From positions 1 to 46,681 of the forward strand of contig JAPVWO010000284.1 in the NCBI GenBank assembly GCA_027493375.1: a stretch of DNA of 46,681 nt, given 5' to 3'. This stretch comes from Candidatus Multivorans thiocomprendens. Lineage in GTDB: Bacteria > Acidobacteriota > Thermoanaerobaculia > Multivoradales > Multivoraceae. A model generated the notes under the pieces. It had not been told where the DNA came from and did not search any database. It saw only the letters and a program-made list of their open reading frames with translations. The translations under genes and the position numbers were made by a program. This document shows positions 14,769-23,222 of this stretch, piece by piece. Numbering within the stretch: the stretch's first letter is position 1; each line of letters begins with the position of its first letter.

Positions 14769-16661
14769 TTGACAGGTTCCGCACGCCACCGCCCGCCGCC
14801 GAGGCTGCTGGTCGCTACCGCCGCCATGGCGCTCGCGGCCGCGTCCCACTTCGCGGGCCTGACAGGGGCCAACGCGCAGGACCGTCGGCCACGGCTGGAT
14901 CGGATCCGAGAGGACATCGTGCTCCGCGAGTCGATCGACGTCCGGCTGATCAGCCTCGACGCCGTCGTCACCGACTCCTCCGAGCGGCCGGTGACCGGCC
15001 TCACCAAGGACGACTTCGAGCTCAAGGTTCAGGACGAACCCGTCGAGATACTGAGCGTGGCGGCGGGAGAAGACCTCCGCACCACCGTCACCGGGCGTCT
15101 GACGATTCTCCTGTTCATCGACGAGCGCCACCTGCAGCGGAAGCACCGCGACGCGGCCCTGGCCGAGATCGCGGAAGCCCTCGACGAGGAGATCGCAGCC
15201 AACCCGACCTGGGTCGCGGCCGCGGCCTTCGGTGAGCGTCTCGAACCGCTGCTGTCGCCCACCCGCGACCGCGCGGCGGTGCGGGCGACGATCGAGGCCG
15301 CGATGAACCGGGACATCCCGCCGACGACCCTTCGCACCCACCAGCGCTCCGCTTCCCTGGCCATGAGGGAGACGCTGCGTCTGATGGCGGCGAAGGGCAG
15401 CCGCTACCGTCTCGGCGAGGCCTCCCTCGCCAGTGTGGAGGCGAACCTCCGGAGCTTCGGCCAGGCCCTGCGCGAGGACACCCTGCTGACCGTCAGCGCG
15501 GTGCACTCGCTGGTCGAGGCGCTCGCCTTCGTTCCCGGCCGCAAGGCGATCCTGTTCGTGAGCGACGGCCTGCCCCGCCACCCCCTCGACAGCGCGGCCA
15601 AGACGATGTACGACCGCCTCGCGGGCGCCTCCCGGCAGATCGAGGGCGACGAGATGATCAGCGCCCGCGGCTCGCTCGACCTGAACGACCGCAATCACCG
15701 GCCCTTCGGCGTCGACCGGGCCGACCGCATGGGCCTGGCGACGAACATCGTCCAGGTCGACGACGGCGGCGCGTTCGCCTTCCAGACGATGGCCGCCGAG
15801 CTTAGCTGCGCGGACGCCTTCGATCGACTGGCGGCACTCGCGAACACGCACCGGGTGACCTTCTATCCACTCAAGCCGCCGGTCATCGACCCGGCGATCA
15901 GCGAACTCGGCGAGAGTTCCAAGGACCGGGGCTCGATCGTCGAGCTGTCGAACGTGCGGACAGGCCTGAACAGCCTGGCCGGCCTGACCGGGGGCCTCTC
16001 CTTCGTCTCCGATACCGGCGTCGCCGAGTTCCTGCAGTCGACCCGCACCGACATCTCGACCTACTACTCGCTCTCCTTCACGCCGCCCGACTCGATGGGC
16101 GACACCGGCATTCGCGAGATCACGCTCCGGCTGCGGCAGCGGCCCCTCGCCCGACGCGGCTCCCTCCGCTACCGGGCGAGCTACGCGCCGGTGACGATCC
16201 AGCAGAACCTGGCCAGCCGGGCCTGGGGAACGCTGCTGTTCGGCTGGGAGGAAAACAACCACGGCATGGAGGTCCAGGTCAGGAGATCCGCGTCGCGCGA
16301 GCGGCCGGACCAGCCCGGGCACACGCCGCTGGAAGTCAGAGCCAGTCTGCCGATCGCCGACCTCGAACTCGCACCTGCCCGGGCCAGCCGCAACCCGGTC
16401 GCCAGCGGCTTCTTCCGCGTGGTGGTCCAGGTCCAGCGCGACGACGGCAGCCGGATGCCTCCGCAGCACTTCGACTTCGAGCTGAACGTGCCGGTCGCCG
16501 AACTCGAGCGGGCGGCAGGCCAGTACATCGCCGTCCGCAGCGGAGTCGTCCTGCCGCCGGGCTCCTACCGGCTGGCGGTCGGCATCTGGGAGGAGAACAG
16601 CGGACGCTCGTCCTTCGTGGTCCGCGAGCTGGCGGTCCAGGCCGACCCGAGCGTCGCCTGA
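14769..16661 (+). CDS. VWFA-related secreted protein (acidobacterial type)
   Basis: 630 residues if the TTG at 14769 is the start, which gives a basic n-region and a hydrophobic signal core ending ANA-Q. An internal ATG at 14826 would truncate the n-region. The mature protein begins IDVRLISLDAVVTDSSERPVTGL with DDFELKVQDEPVEI, the typical opening of VWFA-related acidobacterial proteins. A von Willebrand A-like domain follows (LTILLFIDERHL near 118, KAILFVSDGLPRHP near 260). The metal-site DxSxS motif is degenerate (DERHL). The last 200 residues are beta-rich. It is probably extracellular or periplasmic and of unknown function. It converges with the DUF5916 gene. Confidence 0.85.
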   Translation: MTGSARHRPPPRLLVATAAMALAAASHFAGLTGANAQDRRPRLDRIREDIVLRESIDVRLISLDAVVTDSSERPVTGLTKDDFELKVQDEPVEILSVAAGEDLRTTVTGRLTILLFIDERHLQRKHRDAALAEIAEALDEEIAANPTWVAAAAFGERLEPLLSPTRDRAAVRATIEAAMNRDIPPTTLRTHQRSASLAMRETLRLMAAKGSRYRLGEASLASVEANLRSFGQALREDTLLTVSAVHSLVEALAFVPGRKAILFVSDGLPRHPLDSAAKTMYDRLAGASRQIEGDEMISARGSLDLNDRNHRPFGVDRADRMGLATNIVQVDDGGAFAFQTMAAELSCADAFDRLAALANTHRVTFYPLKPPVIDPAISELGESSKDRGSIVELSNVRTGLNSLAGLTGGLSFVSDTGVAEFLQSTRTDISTYYSLSFTPPDSMGDTGIREITLRLRQRPLARRGSLRYRASYAPVTIQQNLASRAWGTLLFGWEENNHGMEVQVRRSASRERPDQPGHTPLEVRASLPIADLELAPARASRNPVASGFFRVVVQVQRDDGSRMPPQHFDFELNVPVAELERAAGQYIAVRSGVVLPPGSYRLAVGIWEENSGRSSFVVRELAVQADPSVA

Positions 16662-16676
16662 CGCGGCTGGACCTCG

Positions 16677-18908
16677 TCAGCGCTGCATTCGGTAGTTCAG
16701 CTTGACGATCACCTGCCGGCCGAGGGGCACTCGGCGGTGGATCGCCTCTGCCATCCAGTTCTCGTTGTAGACGACGTACAGGTCCGCTCCGGGGCGATAG
16801 ATCCAGTGAAAGCGCGCGTTGACGCCGAGCAGTTCGTCCGCCGTGTTGTACTGCGCGAGCAGGTTCAGACGAATGTTGGGGGTCCACGAGAGGTCCAACC
16901 GCTGCTGAAACTGATCGAAGCTGAAACTGCCGGCGGCAAGCGACACGTCAGTGTACGACCAGGAAGTCGAGGTGCGCAGCCGCCTCGACAGCCGCAGAGT
17001 CACGGTCGACGATGTCGACAACCAGTCGCCGTCGAAGAAGCCGCCCCGGAATGTCAGGTTGTCGTACCAGACCGCCCGCTTGCCGCTGGTGGAAAAGCCC
17101 CCCGCGAAGCCTTCGTTGTCATACAGGCCGGTGGGAACGACGATGCCCGGGGAGATCTCGAACGGCTCGAACAACTGCTCCTTGGACCAGCGCCGGCCGA
17201 ACCACAGGAACTCACCGCTCTCGGTGGCGAAGCCGAAAGGCGAGAGGGCGATTCTCTCGCTTTCCAACCGGCCGTCGCTGCTCCGTTCGAAGCGCTCGAC
17301 ACCCAGGTCGGACCACCAGTTGAGCAGGCCCCACTTCTCGATCCTGGGGCGCCACTCCAGGCGCGGATAGAACATCCTGAAATCGCGCCGGAGGAGGAAA
17401 CCGGCCGTCGGCTCGAAGTCCGGCTGCACCTCCACGTAGTCGGCGCTGGCGGTCAGCTCCGGCCCCTGGTAGGCAAGACCCGCGCCTCGGGTCTGGTTGT
17501 CCTCCTCTTCGGCGGCGCCCAGCCCCAGGTCGCTTTCCGCCCAGAACCCGGAGACCTCCGTCCGCTGGGTCGGCTTCAGGTCGAAGTCGAGTCCGATCAG
17601 CCGTTCGCCGCCGTGTCCTTCCCGCCCGCGCTGGGTGAAGATGCCTCCGACCGTCGATCGCTCGCCGATGTTCCTGGTGAAGCGCGCCACGCCGTACGTC
17701 GCCACGGGCACCGCGCTCTCTCCGTTCTCCCCCGCGGGGAGGCCGGCAGTGCCGATCCCCAGAACGCCGACGTTCCAGCCCCCGGCGCGCCCCGTGAGCC
17801 GCGCACCGACGTCGATCGGCACGGTGCGACCGCCTTCGAGCCCAATCTGTCGAGAGAAGAACGGCCTCATCAGCGGCTGGCCCCACGGCACTCGAGGCCG
17901 CGGCCCGAAGTCGAAGACGCCCGCGTTCTCCAGGAAGAAGTCCCGCTTCTCCGGGAAGAAGAGCGAGAACCGGGTCAGGTTGACCTGCTGGTCGTCGACC
18001 TCGACCTCGGCGAAGTCCGTGTTGTAAGTCAGGTCGAGCACCAGGGAGCGGGTGAGCCCCCATTTGAGGTCCAGTCCGCCGTCGAAGTCGTCGCTACTGC
18101 CCCCGAGGACCCGGTCGGCGCTCCGGCCGGCAACCGCGTAGGGGATGACGTCAAGCTGGCGTGACGGCCGAAGACCTCGCAATCCGCTCATATCCCCGGC
18201 CAGCGAGACACGGTAAACGGCAACCTGACCGAACTGCGTCAGGTCGCTGTTTCGGCTGGCCTCGAGCGGCATCGGCGCCCAGTGGGTCTCTTCGTTCCGG
18301 CGACGGATCAGCCGCTGCACGTTCAGGCCCCAGACCTCGCTCTGGGGATCGAAGCGCAAGGTCGAGACCGGTATCGCGATCTCCGCCACCCAGCCCTGGC
18401 CGGTCCTGCGCGCGGCCACGGCCCACACGCCGTCCCAGGCCCAGTTCACGTCCCTGCCCTCGTCGGTGAGCAGGGCGTCGGTGCGGGCCCCGTTCGGATT
18501 CGTCAGGAACAGGTAGGCGTTCCGCCCGTCGTGGAACGTGTCGAACAGGAGCAGAATCGAGTCGTCCTGAAACAGGTCGCTGTCCCGTTCCATCTCCTTG
18601 GCCACAATCCTCGCCGGCTCGCGGTCGTTCGCCCGCACCGCGACGTAAAGCGTGTCCGGCGTGTACGCGACCGCGAACTCGGTCGACTCGCTCGCCGGCT
18701 CGCCGGTGCGCGGCTGCCGCTGGACGAAGCCACCCGCCCACTCCGCGGTCGACCAGGCGGAGTCCGTCAGCTCACCGTCCACGCGAACCGGCCGCTCGAT
18801 CTGGAGCGCAGCGACACTGGGCCGGTCCTGGGCGTCGACGAGGGAAGAAGTCAGCAGCGCGACAACGGCGCCGCACAAGACTGTCCGGCGCTCGCTGAGC
18901 CTGCCCAT
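16677..18908 (-). CDS. DUF5916 protein with N-terminal CBM9-like domain, outer-membrane barrel
   Basis: 743 residues, ATG 18908. Signal peptide about 1-26 (ending VDA-Q). Residues about 35-230 form a carbohydrate-binding family 9-like domain (VDGELTDSAWSTAEW, TPDTLYVAVRANDREP, WVAEIAIPVSTLRFDP). The remainder carries the DUF5916 hallmarks (FAEVEVDDQQVNLTRFSLFFPEKRDFFLENAGVF) and many amphipathic strands ending in VIVKLNYRMQR, whose C-terminal aromatic/basic end suits an outer-membrane beta-barrel. It may bind or sense glycans or act with a peptidase, but this is not established. It is divergent from the DUF3500 gene and convergent with the VWFA-related gene. Confidence 0.88.
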   Translation of the reverse strand: MGRLSERRTVLCGAVVALLTSSLVDAQDRPSVAALQIERPVRVDGELTDSAWSTAEWAGGFVQRQPRTGEPASESTEFAVAYTPDTLYVAVRANDREPARIVAKEMERDSDLFQDDSILLLFDTFHDGRNAYLFLTNPNGARTDALLTDEGRDVNWAWDGVWAVAARRTGQGWVAEIAIPVSTLRFDPQSEVWGLNVQRLIRRRNEETHWAPMPLEASRNSDLTQFGQVAVYRVSLAGDMSGLRGLRPSRQLDVIPYAVAGRSADRVLGGSSDDFDGGLDLKWGLTRSLVLDLTYNTDFAEVEVDDQQVNLTRFSLFFPEKRDFFLENAGVFDFGPRPRVPWGQPLMRPFFSRQIGLEGGRTVPIDVGARLTGRAGGWNVGVLGIGTAGLPAGENGESAVPVATYGVARFTRNIGERSTVGGIFTQRGREGHGGERLIGLDFDLKPTQRTEVSGFWAESDLGLGAAEEEDNQTRGAGLAYQGPELTASADYVEVQPDFEPTAGFLLRRDFRMFYPRLEWRPRIEKWGLLNWWSDLGVERFERSSDGRLESERIALSPFGFATESGEFLWFGRRWSKEQLFEPFEISPGIVVPTGLYDNEGFAGGFSTSGKRAVWYDNLTFRGGFFDGDWLSTSSTVTLRLSRRLRTSTSWSYTDVSLAAGSFSFDQFQQRLDLSWTPNIRLNLLAQYNTADELLGVNARFHWIYRPGADLYVVYNENWMAEAIHRRVPLGRQVIVKLNYRMQR

Positions 18909-19063
18909 CGCGCGAATCTTAGGGGCCTGCGCCGTAGAGCGCTACGCGTGAGCTTGCGGCGCGGGCGCGCCCGCGCCGATGCGCGATACGCTGGAGCGTC
19001 CGAACCGGCAACGAGCCGGCCCGGCAATCGAAGCCGGAGCCGACGGACCGCGGGAGACATACG

Positions 19064-20101
19064 ATGTCCGCACGCATGCTGTTGATCGCCCTGGGCTGCG
19101 CCGGCGCGGCTGGGTTCCTCGGCGCCGCCGGCAACGGCAAGACCTCCGACACGATGGCCTCGGCGGCGAACAACCTGCTCGCCGCCTTGAGCGACGAACA
19201 GCGGGCGACCGTCATGCTCGACTTCGACGCCGCCGAGCGCGTCGACTGGCACTTCATCCCCAAGGAGCGCAAGGGGCTTTCGATGCTGGACATGGACCCA
19301 GCGCAGCACCACCTGCTCCACGTCCTGCTCAGTGCCTCGCTCAGCCGCACGGGCTACGGCAAGGCGGCCACCGTGATGAGCCTGGAGTCCGTGCTGCGCA
19401 AGCTCGAGGAAGCGGCCGGCGCCAACCGCTTCACCTCGATGCGCGACCCGCTCCGCTACCACGTGACGTTCTTCGGAGAGCCGAGCGAAGACGGCGACTG
19501 GGGCTGGAGTTTCGAGGGACACCACGTGTCGCTCAACTTCACCGTCGTCGGCGGCGAGGCGACCGCCTCCACCCCCCTCTTCCTGGGCGCCAACCCGCAC
19601 CGCGTTCCCAGCGGTCCGCGCGAAGGTCTGCGCGCCTTGGGCAACGAAGAGGACCTCGCCCGGACGCTGCTCGATTCCCTCGACGACGACCAGCGAAAGC
19701 AGGCCGTGATCGGCGACGAGGCGCCCCGCGACATCTTCACGTCGAACAAGCCGCGAGTGGAACCGGAGGAACCCGAGGGCCTGCCCGCAAGCGCGCTCCG
19801 GCCCGACCAGCGGAAACTCCTGAACGCCCTGATCGAGGAGTACGCCGGCAACGTGCCGCCGGACCTGGCCGAGAAGCGTCACGCCCAGGTCGAAGCGGCC
19901 GGCGACGCGATCCACTTCGCCTGGATCGGTCCGGGGGAGTACGGCGCGCCCCACTACTACCGGGTGCAGGCGCCCGACTTCGTCATCGAGTACGACAACG
20001 TCCAGAACCGCGCGAACCACAGCCACACCGTCTGGCGCGACTTCGACGGCGATTTCGGCCGCGATCTGCTGGCGCAGCACCACCGCGACTACAAGCACTG
20101 A
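19064..20101 (+). CDS. DUF3500-family secreted protein
   Basis: 345 residues, ATG 19064, short N-terminal signal sequence (ALGCAGAAGFLGAAG). Family hallmarks: FFGEPSEDGDWGWSFEGHHVSLNFTVVGG, here seen as FFGEPSEDG, WGWSFEGHH and LNFTVVGGE, then IHFAWIGPGEYGAPHYYRV and IEYDNVQNRANHSHTVWRD near the C-terminus. The many conserved His, Asp and Glu residues suggest a metal-dependent activity, but the function is not known. It is a single-gene unit, followed by the AT-rich repeat patch at 20189-20314. Confidence 0.9.
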   Translation: MSARMLLIALGCAGAAGFLGAAGNGKTSDTMASAANNLLAALSDEQRATVMLDFDAAERVDWHFIPKERKGLSMLDMDPAQHHLLHVLLSASLSRTGYGKAATVMSLESVLRKLEEAAGANRFTSMRDPLRYHVTFFGEPSEDGDWGWSFEGHHVSLNFTVVGGEATASTPLFLGANPHRVPSGPREGLRALGNEEDLARTLLDSLDDDQRKQAVIGDEAPRDIFTSNKPRVEPEEPEGLPASALRPDQRKLLNALIEEYAGNVPPDLAEKRHAQVEAAGDAIHFAWIGPGEYGAPHYYRVQAPDFVIEYDNVQNRANHSHTVWRDFDGDFGRDLLAQHHRDYKH

Positions 20102-20188
20102 GGGCGCAAAGACGGCTCCACGCGAGCGACGCCGCTTGTGCCCAGCCCAACTTAGGCGGCTCTTTCTTCGGAGGAGAACTTATGGGGG

Positions 20189-20314
20189 AACAAGATCCTC
20201 ATAACTTCGACCATAAGACGTACCAACTATGCGAATCTTGTTTTGCAGGACTTGCAGAGCAACAAGATCTCCATAACTTCCCCATACTGATGCGCGAGTT
20301 ATGGAGATCTTGTT
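20189..20314. repeat. AT-rich patch with four related 17-20 bp sites in alternating orientation
   Basis: Site 1, 20189-20208 (AACAAGATCCTCATAACTTC), and site 3, 20261-20280 (AACAAGATCTCCATAACTTC), run in one direction. Site 4, 20297-20314, is the perfect reverse complement of the first 18 bases of site 3. An imperfect inverted partner of site 1 ends at about 20241 (CTATGCGAATCTTGTT). The result is two successive inverted-repeat units in DNA much more AT-rich than the surroundings, between the DUF3500 stop and the end of the AlbA_2 gene. They could be paired operators, two hairpins ending converging transcripts, or recombination sites. Confidence 0.75.
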
Positions 20315-20339
20315 ACTCGCAGTTCCTCAGCAAGCCGGC

Positions 20340-22025
20340 TTACTGGGTGCCCGCCCGAACGTACCGCGTACCGCGCCGCTCGCCACGGCGCTCAAGGCGG
20401 CCGCTCGCAACGAGCCGCGCAAGCACGGCCAGCGCTTGCGGACGGCTGAGTCCCGTGCGCTCACGCAGGAGCGCGTTGGTGACCGGCGTCTCATCCGCCA
20501 TCGCCAACACCAAGTCGTCGATCTCCTCAACGCTGAGATGCCCGTGGTGCCGGTCGAGGTCACCGCTGATCCGGTAGGCCGCGCCGCCGCGCACACCCTC
20601 CTGCACCAGAAGCCCCGCGTCCCGGAGCCGCTGCAGCACGGCCCGGGCGCCAGACGAATCGACGCCCAGTAGCTCCCTCGCCTTGGCATTCGTCAGTCGC
20701 TCTCCACGCTTCGCGACAACCAGCAGCAGACGGTCCTTCGGCTTCAAGTCGCCCTGTTGCTCGAGTTCGTGGACCCAAGCCCTCTCTTCCCGCGTCACTG
20801 TCGCTTCTAGCCAGAGCGAAACGGCAACCGACCGGCCGCCGCTCGGTTCGGAGAACTCCGGCTGCCGAAGCAGGTTCGCCGCCATCTCGTCCTCCATGAC
20901 GTCAACGCCGCGACCTGCGTCCTCGGCCAGATCGAAGCGCCGCAGGGCCGCGATCACGGCCCGGTTACGCGCCGCGTTCTGCTCACGGATGTTCTCGATC
21001 GTCACGGGTTCAGGCAACCCGCCGGGAGAGGTAACGACAACCCGGCTCGGCCGAATCTCGACCCTCGTCGAGACTCCGTTCGCCTGGTAGGAGCGGTGCG
21101 CGACCGCATTTGCGATCGCCTCTCGCACAACCTTCTTAGGCAGGCGCGGAAGCTCGTGCCGATGGAGGCCGGGCACGACCAGATCGAAGCCAATCTCCCG
21201 CATCACGATCTCCGTGGTCCTCTCAACCTGGACTGGCAGCGGGCCGGCAACCTCCTCCCTGCGGTCGTAGGTGTCGCCCTCGTCCCGATATCGGAAGATC
21301 TCGACAAAAGCCTTGCCGAGAAACTGCTTCGGCTCCGTGGTCAGGAAGAGCACACCGGCGACGGTCAATTGACCGTCTCCGGCCACAAAGCCATGCTCCC
21401 GGAGACGATCCTCCAGACCCTCGCGGCTCCACCCCCAGGCGCGGGCCAGTTCGTTCAACCGCCCTGCGTCGGCCTCGGCGAGCCGGGCCTCCGTGCCGGT
21501 ACGCTCGAAGCTGCGCAAGGAGCGCGCGGCGACAAGCTCGGACATGGCACGTCCAACCAGCGGCCTGTTCGACGCTCCCCGCCGCACCAGCACCCGACCG
21601 TCGGAAGTCTGGGCAACGCCCTCCTCCCGTCGATGCACTGAGAGGACGGCGACCGTCCTTTCGGCTACGCAGAGTTCTCGAATCTCGTAGCGGCCCGGGT
21701 CGTGGACATTCGCCACGACCTGGTGCAGCCGTGCATCGCGCTCCCCGTTGGAACGAACGCCTTTGACGCTGCCGTCGTTGCGCACGCCGATCAGCACCAC
21801 GCCACCGTCTGCGTTCGAGAAGGCGACCACAGCCTGACCGATCCTGTCCGCCGACAGCCCCTCCTTGAACTCGACGTAGTCGGTCTCGCCTCCAGCATCC
21901 ACTCCGAACTCGCGCTTGAACTCCTTGGCCGTCAACGATGACGGTCGAGGTCGCGCACAACGGGGGTGGAACAGAGGATATGCCAATCTTCTCTCCGTAG
22001 AGAACGTCAGATTCAAGTCTGACAT
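20340..22025 (-). CDS. AlbA_2 (Schlafen-type) DNA-binding plus ATPase-fold regulator
   Basis: 561 residues from ATG 22025. An AlbA_2 domain occupies about 40-170 (TDYVEFKEGLSADRIGQAVVAFSNADGG, seen as EFKEGLSADRI and AFSNADGGVVLIGV). A GHKL-like ATPase C-terminal module follows (PKKVVREAIANAVAHRSYQ, FDLAEDAGRGVDVMEDEM), then two winged-helix-like segments near 430-480 and 500-555 (LTNAKARELLGVDSSGARAVL; TNALLRERTGLSRPQALAVL). The first 30 residues are unlike the family and an in-frame TTG gives MTAKEFKREFG, so the true start may be there. Such proteins are putative transcription regulators, some linked to mobile or defence loci. A palindrome overlaps its start and the repeated sites at 20189-20314 follow its end, so it may bind either. 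Confidence 0.85.
   Translation of the reverse strand: MSDLNLTFSTERRLAYPLFHPRCARPRPSSLTAKEFKREFGVDAGGETDYVEFKEGLSADRIGQAVVAFSNADGGVVLIGVRNDGSVKGVRSNGERDARLHQVVANVHDPGRYEIRELCVAERTVAVLSVHRREEGVAQTSDGRVLVRRGASNRPLVGRAMSELVAARSLRSFERTGTEARLAEADAGRLNELARAWGWSREGLEDRLREHGFVAGDGQLTVAGVLFLTTEPKQFLGKAFVEIFRYRDEGDTYDRREEVAGPLPVQVERTTEIVMREIGFDLVVPGLHRHELPRLPKKVVREAIANAVAHRSYQANGVSTRVEIRPSRVVVTSPGGLPEPVTIENIREQNAARNRAVIAALRRFDLAEDAGRGVDVMEDEMAANLLRQPEFSEPSGGRSVAVSLWLEATVTREERAWVHELEQQGDLKPKDRLLLVVAKRGERLTNAKARELLGVDSSGARAVLQRLRDAGLLVQEGVRGGAAYRISGDLDRHHGHLSVEEIDDLVLAMADETPVTNALLRERTGLSRPQALAVLARLVASGRLERRGERRGTRYVRAGTQ
22007..22024. promoter_or_regulatory. Palindrome overlapping the start of the AlbA_2 gene
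   Basis: GTCAGATTCAAGTCTGAC: two perfect 6-base arms around TTCAAG, ending one base inside the ATG at 22025. Position and symmetry would suit an autoregulatory operator, but if translation really starts at the downstream TTG it lies in the leader. Weak on its own. Confidence 0.35.
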
Positions 22026-22199
22026 AACTACCCGGCTGCCCGTTCCGAACTCGGGCTGCCAGACAGAGACTCGGCGCGCACCGAGGCGGAAACTCGTGAG
22101 TACGGGGCTCTGCTCCCGCGACGGTCAACCGACCGTCACCGGCGAGCGAGTTGCTCCAGGGCGTTGCTAGGGTACGCCCCTCATCAAAGAGGAGGCGCA

Positions 22200-23222
22200 A
22201 TGTCAGCACCCAAGCCCGGCACGCCCGAGTGGCTCGCCCAGGTCCAGGAAGAGGCGGTCGACCCGGCCCGCCGGATCGTCGATCCGCACCACCACCTCTG
22301 GCGGCGGCCAACCGGCGACTACCTGCTGGAGAACCTGTGGGACGACACGGAGGCAGTCGGTTCCGACGGCCAGAGCCACAACGTCGACAAGACCGTGTTC
22401 GTCGAGTGCCGGGCCTGCTACCGCGAAGACGGGCCGGAGCACCTGCGCTGCGTCGGCGAGACGGAGTTCGTGGCGGAAGCTGCCGCCGCCTCCGCCGCGG
22501 GTGACGGTGCCACCATCGCCGGCATCGTCAGTCACGCGAATCTGACCCTGGGCGAAGGCGTCGCGGAAGTCCTCGACGCCCACGAAGAGGCGGGAAACGG
22601 CCTGTTCCGCGGCATCCGCCACTCAGGGGCCCGAGACCCGCATCCCGAGCACCTGCGAATCGCCGGAAGGGCGCCCGAAGGCCTGTACGCCCGGGACGAC
22701 TTCCGGCGCGGCATGAAGGTGCTGGGAGATCGAGGCCTGACCTTCGATACCTGGCACTACCACCACCAGAACGGCGACTTCGCCGCCCTGGCGCGCGCCG
22801 TGCCCGAAACAACGATGGTCCTCGACCACTTCGGCACGCCGCTTGGGGTCGGTCCCTACGCGGACAGGCGCGAGGAGATCTTCGAGGCCTGGAAGGACGA
22901 CATCGCCGAGATCGCGGGCTGCCCCAACGTCGTCGCCAAGATCGGCGGCCTCGCGATGCCCGACAACGGCTTCGGCTGGAGCGAGCGCGCCACCCCCGCG
23001 ACCTCCGAGGAACTCGTAGCCGCCCAACGCCGCTACTACCTGCACACCATCGAGTGCTTCGGCCCGGAGCGCTGCATGTTCGAGAGCAACTTCCCGGTCG
23101 ACAAGCTCTCGATCTCCTACCACGTGCTCTACAACGCACTGAAGAAGATCGCGGCAGGGTTCCCGGACGACGAGCAGGACGCGATGTTCTACCGGACCGC
23201 GGCCAGGGTCTACTCCCTGTGA
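22200..23222 (+). CDS. Amidohydrolase-2 family metal-dependent hydrolase (COG3618 type)
   Basis: 340 residues, ATG 22200 with GAGGAGG six bases before it. TIM-barrel amidohydrolase with the N-terminal metal motif VDPHHHLW (DxHHH), later TFDTWHYHHQ, the strand-end Asp-His in MVLDHFGTP, and the C-terminal MFESNFPVDK that is typical of COG3618 (lactonase or dicarboxylate-lactone hydrolase-like). No signal peptide, so cytoplasmic. The substrate cannot be read from the sequence. Its stop overlaps the GTG start of the next gene (GTGA at 23219), so the two hydrolases form an operon. Confidence 0.9.
   Translation: MSAPKPGTPEWLAQVQEEAVDPARRIVDPHHHLWRRPTGDYLLENLWDDTEAVGSDGQSHNVDKTVFVECRACYREDGPEHLRCVGETEFVAEAAAASAAGDGATIAGIVSHANLTLGEGVAEVLDAHEEAGNGLFRGIRHSGARDPHPEHLRIAGRAPEGLYARDDFRRGMKVLGDRGLTFDTWHYHHQNGDFAALARAVPETTMVLDHFGTPLGVGPYADRREEIFEAWKDDIAEIAGCPNVVAKIGGLAMPDNGFGWSERATPATSEELVAAQRRYYLHTIECFGPERCMFESNFPVDKLSISYHVLYNALKKIAAGFPDDEQDAMFYRTAARVYSL

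Noticed and set aside
13353-16469. 1038-residue minus-strand reading frame
   Set aside because: Only its last 141 codons (the DUF6152 gene) look like protein; the rest is antisense to the VWFA-related gene or out of frame with the gene at 13808.
22085-22145. GACGGTC/GACCGTC hairpin and a reading GDGRLTVAG resembling GDGQLTVAG of the AlbA_2 protein
   Set aside because: Match is only about 25 bases around a short palindrome; too short to call a duplicated gene remnant.
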